From Prorocentrum cordatum (taxonomy: Eukaryota; Sar; Dinophyceae; Prorocentrales; Prorocentraceae), in assembly GCA_963575745.1 (NCBI GenBank), contig CAUYUJ010022059.1, positions 186,001-250,000 of the forward strand: a stretch of 64,000 bases of DNA, written 5' to 3'. The notes beneath the pieces are model-generated. The model had not been told where the DNA came from. It saw only the letters and a program-made list of their open reading frames with translations, and ran no database searches. Each line of letters opens with the position of its first letter. Position 1 is the stretch's first letter. The translations under genes and the position numbers were made by a program. Below, in pieces: positions 47,493 through 55,839 of the stretch.

Positions 47493-48645
47493 TTGTCATC
47501 AAGTGCGAGAAAACTGGATTTTTTCCTCAGGCGCCGGCTGCGCGTGGCCGTTGCAGAAAATGAGTGCTCATCACATCACTATCATTTTCGTGCACTTACT
47601 GAGGACATGCGGACAGCTTGCGCTGAACTCCGAGCTCGTGGTTATATGTGTGACCGTCTTACACCTACTGAAGTTATGACCTCTACTGGTACACGCTATT
47701 TGAGTGCTCTACTCTCGGGAGATTATGACCTGTTGTGGGTGGCGACGCCTCCTGACTGGCACGTTAGACTGCGTGGAAACCGGGCAGGGCCACATTCGGG
47801 TTCTACGTGTGTCTATTATATTTGTGGGACCGCCAGGTTATTTCTGAAAGCAGGGTCCCATGCGAGGGGCCATTGAAGATCTCGACATGCAGGTCATGCG
47901 TATGCGATGCTGCCATTTCGGTCTGAAGTACGACCGTTTAAGTAAGTTGTCTAGCCGATCGTGTCTGAAAGTAGCAACTACCTGCACGCGCATCCCGACC
48001 AACTTGTGGAGGTGCACGTGCCAAACATCAGGGACACGTGCCCAACTCACTGATCATGAATTGGACCGGCGTGGCCAAGGAGCTCAGAAGGCAGAATGGC
48101 GCAACAAAACATTGGCTATCATGACCACGAGATTGATTGACCAAATGGATTTACACAAGACACAGAGAAACCACGCGAGTGCTGCGCACCTTAGCATCCC
48201 CACACGAGTGGATAAAGGAATCCGAACTAACGTTCGGTCTCCGAAGCATGGCCCTGCATGGGGCCATGTCGCCAGACGGGTAACGATTAGCCTGGGCGAC
48301 AATCAGATCATACAAGACATCGAGATCCAAGACCAGCCCATCGGGTACAATTGCAATGCGCCGTTGCCAAATAGTGCAACCAACATTCGTATTCGATTTT
48401 ACTGGGAGCAGCCCGAACAGGCTGTCATCGGACAAGGGGACACACGTCCACGCCCAACGCGGGTTGCGTTCGTCGGTGACGATCGTCGCCCTCCCCCTTC
48501 GATTGAGCGCGGCCTCGTGCTCCCCTTTATTCCCGAACCTCCGACTCTGTGTTCGTCTGGCGTTGAACAACAGTTTGAACCGCATATAGCTTTACCGACC
48601 GATGCCCGAATCAAAAGAAGAAATCACGCAATATACCCAAACTAG
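47493..48645 (+). pseudogene. Element 3 unknown module, unit 1
   Basis: The frame 47493-47876 is followed by 47860-48645 in another frame. Motifs: TEDMRTACAELRARGYMC, LLSGDYDLLWVATPPDWHV, MRMRCCHFGLKYDR, KVATTCTRIPTNLWRC and LPTDARIKRR near the end. A copy in unit 2 (50837-52080) keeps a stretch lost here, SIVLVGPPGYFWKRGPI. The aspartate-rich YDLLW and GPPGYFW strands look like those of a nucleotide- or SAM-binding enzyme, possibly the other half of the following methyltransferase-like domain; that is inference. Confidence 0.4.
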
Positions 48646-48799
48646 CCGAAGAAGGCAACGATGACTGCGGAGATGACCTTTAAGGTCTCGGGTGTAGTAC
48701 GTACTACATCGACGCCCCTCTTGACGTCGACGCGGAAAGCGACGATGAAGAGGAATTCTTCATCACATTATTTGTGGTGCTATTTGTTGAATCCGACGC

Positions 48800-49500
48800 A
48801 GATGTATTATTCACAATCCCCAGCTTACGCAATGGGCGACCCAACAAGGTGGACATGTTGGAATTATGCGGAGGAAGTGGAGGTAGATCGCAGCTAGCAT
48901 TCAGCCGAGGTTTGCCTTCAGGGGGAAACCCAGGCAAACGCTCTTGTGTTGACTGGGGACAAGGATGCCCAGGATGCAGTGATGCACTACCTAGACGTTT
49001 GTTTCGTCAATATTGTCAGATTCAAGCCCAGCTGCAGAACGACTGGACTACCTTCATATTTCAACTCCCAGGTCAACCATGATACTTGGTATGAGCACCA
49101 CAAAGAAGATCTGCCGCACAAGAAGTTGTGTGGTAAGGTTGTCATGCGTCAGAACGGTCTTCGGCGATCTTATTTACTAGAACAACTAGTGTGTACCTGG
49201 GATGATCAGATACCACCATGGACTACACTGGCCAAGTGCAAGAGCACTTGCGAGATGAATATGGGCCAATGTACTACTGGCGCACGCGATTCCCATGGTA
49301 TTGATACGACAACCGACCGAGATCATGGTCAACCACCGCCTTCTATTTCATTCGAACAAAAAGAATGTGCTGGCCATCACCAACATGCGTCGGTATGCAA
49401 CAGGGAACTGTCCACGGCTGCACATTATAATTCAAAGATGCAGTTCCTCTTGGTCGATGCATTTGAGATCGCGCACGATCTTTTCCAGGTAAACCGTGAT
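48800..49500 (+). pseudogene. Element 3 SAM-methyltransferase-like domain, unit 1
   Basis: V-D-M-L-E-L-C-G-G-S-G (48851-48883) resembles the SAM-binding motif I of DNA methyltransferases (D-x-F-x-G-x-G). After a frameshift come SCRTTGLPSYFNSQVN (near 49032; the Cys region resembles the P-x-C loop of cytosine-5 enzymes), YLLEQLVCTW (near 49175; the E-N/Q-x position of motif VI) and IPPWTTLAKC. Cytosine methyltransferases captured by algal and Symbiodinium retrotransposons are known. Whether this domain belongs to them is uncertain, as the motifs are divergent and the copy is frame-broken. Confidence 0.45.
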
Positions 49501-49639
49501 CCCTTCCATGGTCAGCCTTATTCTTCCCCCTTGCTATTTACTAATGTGAGTGAATATGATCTGGAGGATCCGACCATCCCTCGGCAAACCGACGGCTCGA
49601 TCACGAGACCGTCCTCGGGGGGGCTCGGACGTCCCGCGT

Positions 49640-49790
49640 GCGCGGATCATGTTAGCATGCGCTCCTCCTCGCATGGCAGAAACCCCAAGCATTGCAGGTG
49701 GTGCGATAAGGAAGGCTACCATTGGGGATGCATGGTCCGACGCTGCCAGAAATGCCAGGACTATTCGGATAACGCCATGAACTGGCTCTG
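49640..49790 (+). pseudogene. Element 3 Cys-rich zinc-ribbon-like segment, unit 1
   Basis: KHCRWCDKEGYHWGC and RRCQKCQDY give four or five closely spaced Cys and His residues, as in a short zinc ribbon. Unit 2 keeps the same segment as WECPSCKAGQAWTC. It lies between the methyltransferase-like domain and the protease. Confidence 0.45.
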
Positions 49791-49808
49791 GCAGCAAGCA
49801 GTGGGACC

Positions 49809-50510
49809 ATGGTGGATGGAATGCGGGCAATCCTTTTGGACATCGGCAACAACATCAACACCATTGGCTTCGAAACGGCACAAGCAGTCGAACAGGTATC
49901 CCGTTCCCGCAGACACGCCATCAAGAAGCTGAACACGACGAGGCTCTACGTGTCGGGAGTGGGACATGGTGCCGCGATATGTGACAAGTCTTTGCACTGC
50001 AAAATGGCGTGCAAGGAAAGGGGGGGCCAGGCGGGGGCCCCTGCTGTGCCGAGACTTGATGCGTACTCAGCAAACGCGGCTGCGGGTTCAGGGGAAAATA
50101 TCATTGCTATTCTGGGTATGAGGCGCATGTCTAGCATGGGGACTATCCTGATCCTGGAGCAGGGGCACGAACATATGATCATCTCTGGCTCTGGGATGTG
50201 CAAGCTTCTACTTGGGAAGGGTGCCAGAGTAGTTGATTTGATGAAAGCGCATTCCGGGCATCTGGCACTCGAGGTTGACGAGTGCGGGACCGCAACTGAG
50301 GATAAGAGGTCGATGTCGTTCACTATTACGGCCAATCTTCAATTCGAGGATGACCCGCTATTTGTCAAAGAGGATCCCGACCCAGAGCCAGCCGCGGGGG
50401 CACCTGCTATGAGTGATGCCCATACGTATGGTGTTACAGGATACCAAGGGCATCAGCTTCTTCATCAACGAGGAGACGTTCGCTTGTACGATCCAGCCGC
50501 TGGTGAATAA
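49809..50510 (+). CDS. Element 3 retropepsin-like domain with DIG turn
   Basis: The frame of 233 residues has I-L-L-D-I-G-N-N-I-N at 49830-49859 in the position of the aspartic-protease turn D-[ST]-G; here Ile replaces Thr/Ser. Downstream, LYVSGVGHGAAICD (flap strand) and ENIIAILGMRRM (second hydrophobic strand with Leu-Gly) fit the retropepsin fold. The rest is an acidic linker. Position fits: after the zinc-ribbon segment and, in an intact element, before integrase. The replaced residue may reduce activity or be normal for this family. Confidence 0.5.
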   Translation: MVDGMRAILLDIGNNINTIGFETAQAVEQVSRSRRHAIKKLNTTRLYVSGVGHGAAICDKSLHCKMACKERGGQAGAPAVPRLDAYSANAAAGSGENIIAILGMRRMSSMGTILILEQGHEHMIISGSGMCKLLLGKGARVVDLMKAHSGHLALEVDECGTATEDKRSMSFTITANLQFEDDPLFVKEDPDPEPAAGAPAMSDAHTYGVTGYQGHQLLHQRGDVRLYDPAAGE

Positions 50511-50836
50511 CACCTTGAAGACCTGGCGTCGCAGGAATACGTCGTTCGGGACTAACCCCACCTCGGCCGATCGGGACTTCGCCTTTCGCAACTTGCAGGC
50601 GAAGGTATATCGAGCCATCCACGAGGAGGACAATAAGTGGACGCCGCCCGGCGCGCAGGCAGGGGCACCTGCGGAAGTGGATGATACCGCTGAGAAGTTT
50701 GATATTATTTACCTCGAGCAGCGGCTCTGCAGCGCAGCATGGCACGGGCATTTGGACGCCCCCATCGCCAAATGAGTGACGGGGGCAGGCGCGCGCCACG
50801 GCCACCCGCGCTTGCTCCGACAGGCCGAACACTCAG

Positions 50837-52080
50837 GTGCTGTCATCAAGTGCGAGGAAACTTGCGTTCTTTTCTCAGGCGCCGGCTGCGCGCGCCAGGG
50901 ACAGTGGCAAGCCCGGTTGCGCGGCTGCCGCGGATAGCAGTGGACCCGGTTGTGTGGCCGCTGCAGAAACAGAGTGTTCATCACATCATGACCATTCTCG
51001 TGCACTTACTATTGAGGACATACGGACAGCTTGTTCTGAACTCCGAGCTCGTGGTTATATGTGTGGCCGTATTACATACTGAAGTTATGACCTCTACTGG
51101 TACACACTATTTGAGTGCTCTACTCTCGGGAGATTATGACCTGTTGTGGGTGGCAACGCCTGCTGACTGGCACGTTAGACTGCCTGGAAAGCGGGCAGGG
51201 CCACATTATCAACGCATCCAAAACTTAATGACTAAGGCTCGGGCTCTGCGTATGTCTATTGTACTTGTGGGACCGCCAGGTTATTTCTGGAAACGTGGTC
51301 CCATACGAGACGCCGTTGCAGATCTCGACTTGCAGGTCATGCGTATGCGATGTTGCCATATCGGCTTGAAATACGACCGTTCAGGTAAGTTGCCTAGCTG
51401 ATCATATTTGCAAGCGGCAACTACTTGCACGCGCATCCCGACCCCCTTGTGGAGGTGCACGTTCCAGACAGCAGGGGCACCTGCCCAACTCGCTGGGCGT
51501 GAATTGGACTGGCATGGCCAAGGAGCTCAGAAGGCATAATGGCGCAACAAAACATTTACAAGCATGACCGCGAGATTGATTGACCGAGTGGATTTACACA
51601 AGACACAGAGAAACCACACAAGTGCTGCACACCTTAGCACCCACACACGAGTGGATAAATGGGCGCGAACGTACGTTCAGTCCCCGAAGAATTGCCATGA
51701 ATGGGGCCATGTCGTCAGACGGGTCACGATGAACCTGGGCGACAATCAGATCATGCACGACATCCAGATCCAAGACCAGCCGATCGCGTTCAATTACAAT
51801 GCCCCGTAGCCAATGGGTGCAACCTACATTCGTTTTCGATTTTACTGGGGGCAGCCCGAGCCGCCTCTCATCGGACAAGGGGGCACACGCCCACGCCCAA
51901 GGCGAGTTGCGTTCGTCGATGACGATCGCCCCCCTCCCACTTCGTTTGGGCGCGGCCGCGCGCTCCCTTCGATCCCCGAGCTTCCGACTCTAAGTTCATC
52001 TGGCGTTGAACAACATATTGAACAATAGACGGCCCTACCGACCGATGCCCGCATCAAACGAAAAGAAAAAAACAGAAAGC
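50837..52080 (+). pseudogene. Element 3 unknown module, unit 2
   Basis: This is the counterpart of 47493-48645. The frame ending at 51401 keeps LLSGDYDLLWVATPADWHV, QRIQNLMTKARALRMSIVLV, GPPGYFWKRGP and MRMRCCHIGLKYDRSG. Later parts (TTCTRIPTPLWRC, AEWRNKTFTSMTARLIDRVD, LPTDARIKRK) lie in other frames. The better conserved first half suggests the ancestral protein had a compact alpha/beta domain. Function unknown. Confidence 0.4.
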
Positions 52081-52327
52081 AGACAAAGAAGCGGGCATCA
52101 AACCACGCAAGATACCCAAAATAGCCGAAGAAGGCAACGATGACTGCGGAGATGACCTTAAAGGTTTTGGACGCAGTACGAACTACACCGACGTACCCCG
52201 TGACTCCGACACGGAAAGCGACGATGGAAAGGAAACTTGCATCACATTATTTGCGGGGCTATTTGCTGAACCCTACGCAGACGTATTCTCCACAATCCCC
52301 AGTTTATGTGATGGACGACGCAACAAG

Positions 52328-52960
52328 GTGGACATGTTGGATGTATGTGGGGGACGTGCAGGTGTATCGCAGCTAGCATTCAGCCGAGGTTTGTCTTCAG
52401 GGGGAAACCTAGACAAACGCTCCTTTGTTGACTTTGAAACCAAGGATGTCCAGGATTCAGTGATGCGCTACCTAGACGTTTGTTTCGTCAACATTGTCAG
52501 ACTCCAGCCCAACTGCAGAACGACTGGACTACCTTCATATCTCAACTCCCAGATCAACCATGCTACCTGGTATGAGCACCACAAAGAAGATCTGCTGCAT
52601 ATCAAGTTGTGTGGTTCGGTTGCTATGCGTCAGAGCGATCTCCGACGATTTTACTTACGAGAACAACCAGTGGGTACTTGGGTGGATCAGATACCACCAT
52701 GGACTACATTGGCCAAGTGCAAGGACACTTGCAAGATGAATGTGGACCTATGTATTATTGGCGCACGCCATTCCCATGGGGTATTGATATGGACCTATGT
52801 ACTACTGGCTTACGCGATTCCCAAGGTATTGATACGACAACCGACCGAGATCATGGCCAGCCACCGCTTTCTACTTACCTCTTTCGAACGAAGACGATGT
52901 GCTGGTCATCATCTACAAGCGTCGGCATGCAGCAGAGATCTGTCCATGGCTGCACATTAG
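52328..52960 (+). CDS. Element 3 SAM-methyltransferase-like domain, unit 2
   Basis: The frame of 210 residues is more intact than unit 1: D-M-L-D-V-C-G-G-R-A-G (52331-52363) followed by SQLAFSRGLSSGGNLDKRS, FVDF, IVRLQPNCRTTGLPSY (P-x-C candidate loop, about 52495-52540), FYLREQPVGTW (about 52647-52680) and QIPPWTTLAKC. The order of a Gly-rich motif I, an acidic strand end, a P-x-C loop and an E-Q-P loop parallels cytosine-5 methyltransferases, although the canonical P-P-C and E-N-V are not exact. A short tandem duplication (from 52740) inserts extra residues in the last third. It could be a non-catalytic derivative. Confidence 0.5.
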   Translation: MDMLDVCGGRAGVSQLAFSRGLSSGGNLDKRSFVDFETKDVQDSVMRYLDVCFVNIVRLQPNCRTTGLPSYLNSQINHATWYEHHKEDLLHIKLCGSVAMRQSDLRRFYLREQPVGTWVDQIPPWTTLAKCKDTCKMNVDLCIIGARHSHGVLIWTYVLLAYAIPKVLIRQPTEIMASHRFLLTSFERRRCAGHHLQASACSRDLSMAAH

Positions 52961-53229
52961 ACTTCAAAGATGCAGTCCCTCTTTGTCGATGCAGCTCAGA
53001 TCGCACACGATCTGTTCCAGGTGAACAAACCGTGTTCCCTTCCATGGTCATCTTTATTCTTCCACCGTGCCAGTTACCAACGTGAGGGAATATGGTTTGG
53101 ACGATCCGACCATCCCTCGGCAACCCGACGGCTCGATCACGAGACCGCCCTCTGGAGGCCTCGGATCCCAATCATTGCAGGTGGTACGATAAGGAAGACT
53201 ACCGCTGGGAGTGTCCGAGCTGCAAGGCT

Positions 53230-53632
53230 GGACAAGCCTGGACATGCACGGACACCTGGCAAATGCAAGTTTGCCAAATCTTGGAAGCTGCCTGCCGAGC
53301 AAGCAGCAGGGCAAGCACCGCCAGCCCCTGCTGAACCAGCAGCGCCGCCACCCGGGGCGCAAGCCGCACCACCACTTTCGCGGCTACGAGCACCAAGACC
53401 TGGCTCTAGAGCCGGACCCTCGGCGGGCGCCAGCAGCCGCGATCTTACAGTAGGCAAACATGTTGCTGAACCTGCTGCAGGGCAACCTGCCTCGAGGGGA
53501 GCTGGGAGTTCGGATGGCCACCTTCGACTGCCATAGGTTAGAGTCAGACGTGGCCGACAGCAAGGTGGAGATGCACCTCCCCCGCCACCAGCGGGTAACC
53601 CTGCTGCACGACCACGACTTCCAGTCTGGTCA
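53230..53632 (+). pseudogene. Element 3 Ala/Pro-rich linker before the 7-kb insertion
   Basis: Frames around 53230-53540 read Ala/Pro/Gln-rich linker (AGQAPPAPAEPAAPPPGAQ and similar). The protease expected before integrase is not here; it lies at 49809-50510. The segment is cut by the inverted-repeat insertion. Confidence 0.35.
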
Positions 53633-53636
53633 CGGT
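53633..53636. repeat. Candidate target duplication CGGT (left)
   Basis: CGGT stands before the left inverted repeat and recurs at 60654-60657 right after the right one. Four bases alone is weak evidence; it counts together with the inverted ends. Confidence 0.55.
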
Positions 53637-53655
53637 CTGGCTTGATTTAGGGCGG
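53637..53655 (+). repeat. Left terminal inverted repeat
   Basis: This is 19 bp, pairing with 60635-60653 at 18 of 19 positions. It contains TTTAGGG, which is also the plant-type telomere unit; a link is not implied. Confidence 0.65.
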
Positions 53656-53739
53656 ATTTAGGTTGAGTCGGTTGAGTGCTTTTGTGTTTTGATGCCGACG
53701 ACGATTGTAATGATGGTGGTTATCAGATCGTAGTGCTGA

Positions 53740-53900
53740 TGGTGGTGGCGATGGTGATGGTGATGATGTTGGTGCTCATCACATCCAGAATCACCATCAT
53801 CACCATCACCATCATCACCATCACAACCGCCCTCACCATACCATCAGCACCATCCCCATCATCATCATCACCATCACCATCACCATCGTCACCATTGTGG
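53740..53900. repeat. Degenerate (ATC/GAT)n trinucleotide tract
   Basis: GGTGATGG-type triplets change to CATCACCATC-type triplets near 53790, so the two halves can fold on each other. It lies just upstream of the spliced-leader-like sequence. Confidence 0.7.
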
Positions 53901-53920
53901 TCCGTAGGACTTGGCTCAAG
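53901..53920 (+). other. Relic of the dinoflagellate spliced leader
   Basis: TCCGTAGGACTTGGCTCAAG keeps the first seven and last ten bases of the 22-nt dinoflagellate leader; only the middle differs (GAC for the leader's CCATT). An ATG follows three bases later at 53924. In dinoflagellates such relics mark genes that re-entered the genome from trans-spliced mRNA. A chance match is possible but unlikely. Confidence 0.55.
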
Positions 53921-53923
53921 GTA

Positions 53924-54560
53924 ATGTCGTCGTCCGCTCCTGCGGTTTCCTCGAGCTCTCCTTCGGTTTCCCCGAGCCCTGCGGCCTCCCCGAGCCCCGC
54001 GGCCTCGTCCTCTCCTTTGGTTTCCCCGAGCCCTGCTTCTTCGAGAGCGCCCTCGGCGGCTTCTTCGACAGCGGCCGCGGCGGTTTCTTCGAGAGCGGCA
54101 TCCTCGAGCCGTGCGGCCTCGTCGAGAGCGGCCCCGTCGAGCCGCGCGGCCTCGGCGGCCTCGCCGAGGGCAGCTTCGCCAAGCCGTGGCAGCTGCAACA
54201 GCTCGGACGCCGATGCTGACGTAGGGTCCGACGCCGACGGCGCCGACGGAGTTGCCGACGCAGCGGGCTCCTGGGCATTTCCATTTTGCGCGTCCGCGCC
54301 ATTTCGGCAACCCCCTCAGACGCTTCGCGGCCCCCATCCGCAATGCCTCGGGCTCCGCCCCTCTGGCGGCGCGCTACCTATGAGGAGAGAGTCATCCTGC
54401 GTTACTCGCAGCTGCATGGGGTTGGGCCCTTACGACGGCGGCGACTTCCACGAGGGCGACGAGGTGAAGACGGCGACGACGACGACGACGACGACACATC
54501 CTCTCCGCAGCCGCCTCCTCATCTTGCTCTCCTTTCCTCCCACGTACCTGGTCATCCATC
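53924..54560 (+). CDS. Ser/Ala/Pro-rich frame after the spliced-leader relic
   Basis: It starts at the ATG three bases behind the leader relic (MSSSAPAVSSSSPSVSPSP). About 110 residues are almost only Ser, Ala, Pro and Arg in short repeats (AASSRAAPSSRAASAASP). An acidic patch (DADADVGSDADGADGVADA) and about 80 ordinary residues (to GPYDGGDFHEGDEVK) follow. The open frame itself runs to 54997, but from about 54560 it enters His/Pro-coding repeats and is not credible. No family was recognised. It may be a disordered protein or a processed, decaying retrogene. Confidence 0.35.
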
Positions 54561-54669
54561 CAACCTTCCACTGTGTTCCTCCCGCGAATCCTCGTCGTCG
54601 TTGTCCTCCTGCTCCTCCTCCTCCTGCTCATCCTCCGGATCCCCCTGTGCCTCGTGCCCTGCATCCCCC

Positions 54670-54975
54670 TCTCCTCGCCTTTCTTATTATTTTTCCTCCT
54701 CCTCCTCATCATCATCACCATCATCATCATCAGCAGCAGCATCGCTATCCTCATCATCAGCATCATCATCGTCGCCATCATCATCACCATCGTCATCATC
54801 ATCATCATCATCATCATCGTTATCGTCATCAGAATCAGCATCCCCCCGTGGCCCATGGCCCTCCTCCTGCTCACCCTTTTTCCTGCTCTCCTGCTCCTCC
54901 TGCTCCTCATCCTCCTCCTTCTCCTCCTCCTCACGCCCCCCCTCATCCCCCTCCTCCTCCTCCCCCCCCCTCCCT
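54670..54975 (-). repeat. Repeat unit A0 (partial, inverted)
   Basis: (ATC)n tract, then CAGCATCCCCCC, GGCCCATGGCCCTCCTCC and CTCACCCTTTTTCCTGCT, a reverse-oriented partial copy of unit A1 at 55500-55770. Confidence 0.7.
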
Positions 54976-55139
54976 CCACCAGCAGCAGCAGCACTAGCGC
55001 CAGCAGCAGCGCCAGCAGCAGCGCCATCAGCAGCAGCAGCAGCAGCAACAGCCGCAGCAGCAGCATCACTGGCAGCACCGGCAGCAGCACCACGAGCACC
55101 TGCAGCAGCATTACCACTAGCAGCAGCAGCAGTAGCAGC
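54976..55139. repeat. (CAG)n-like trinucleotide tract
   Basis: AGCAGCAGCA-type triplets with many interruptions. All frames are open, so apparent poly-Gln, poly-Ser and poly-Ala frames carry no information. Confidence 0.8.
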
Positions 55140-55795
55140 AGCCCTCTTGGGCCATCTTGGAGCCATCTTGGGGCCTCGGATGGTCATCGGAAGCGAAAAG
55201 GCGAGAAGGCACAAATCACATATTTTCTGAAAGTGTTTAAGGATTTTGGCATCTTGGGGGCCTCCTTGAGGTCTCCGAGGCCTCTTGGAGCCGTCTTGGA
55301 GCGTTCTTGGGGCCCCTTGGAGAATCTTCGGGGCCATCTTGAGGCATCTTAGGCTATCTTGAAGCATCTCGGAGGTCATCTTGGGCTCTCCGAGGCGCTC
55401 TTGGAGCCGTCTTGGGCCATCTAGGGCTCTCTAGCTACCCGCGGGGCGCCCCGCCCAGGTCCAGGGGAGGGGCAGGGGGGGGGGGGGGGGGGGGGGGCGT
55501 GCGGAGGAGGAGAAGGAGGAGGATGAGGAGCAGGAGGGGCAGGAGAGCAGGAAAAAGGGTGAGCAGGAGGAGGGCCATGGGCCACGGGGGGATGCTGATT
55601 CTGATGGCGATAACGATGATGATGATGATGACGATGACGATGATGATGATGACGACGATGCTGATGATGATGATGACGACGACGATGATGATGATGATGA
55701 CGATGGCGTTGATGATGATGATGATGATGCTGACGACGACGACGAAAATGATGATGATGATGACGATTAGGGCTAACATGGAGCTCTAACATAGC
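55140..55795 (+). repeat. Repeat unit A1
   Basis: Order: CTTGGGG block with A-rich core (55185-55250, GGAAGCGAAAAGGCGAGAAG), GC palindrome CCCGCGGGGCGCCCCGC (55439-55455), a 23-G run (55475-55497), GGA-rich, then (GAT)n, ending TAGGGCTAACATGGAGCTC. The same order is found inverted in A2 and direct in A3. Confidence 0.8.
55475..55497. repeat. 23-base poly-G run
   Basis: Twenty-three consecutive G residues. The corresponding runs in A2 and A3 are shorter and interrupted. Confidence 0.95.
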
Positions 55796-55839
55796 ACGTT
55801 AGAGCTCCCAGGGAGCTATGTTAGAGCTCCATGTGAGCC
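55771..55839. repeat. Palindromic junction between A1 and A2
   Basis: A 25-bp stem (55771-55795 against 55815-55839, one mismatch: GGCTAACATGGAGCTCTAAC side) with a 19-base loop joins the direct and inverted copies. Confidence 0.85.

Larger units (their letters stand above)
47170..49760 (+). repeat. Element 3 duplicated block, unit 1
   Basis: This is a block of about 2.6 kb matched by 50505-53230 with visible but moderate divergence and small indels. Shared landmarks: GAAGACCTGGCGTCGCAGGA (47178 and 50517), ATGACTGCGGAGATGACC (48661 and 52140) and CCGACCATCCCTCGGCAA (49569 and 53106). The spacing between copies grows from about 3.34 to 3.54 kb because of indels. Confidence 0.8.
50505..53230 (+). 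repeat. Element 3 duplicated block, unit 2
   Basis: This is the second copy of the 47170-49760 block, placed after the protease frame, so gene order in this element is module, protease, module. It contains its own 50-60-bp internal tandem duplication at about 52740-52850 (TGGACCTATGTA repeated). Confidence 0.8.

Noticed and set aside
53637-53655. Telomere-derived sequence because of TTTAGGG
   Set aside because: Only one complete unit occurs; no array, so it is more simply part of the inverted repeat.
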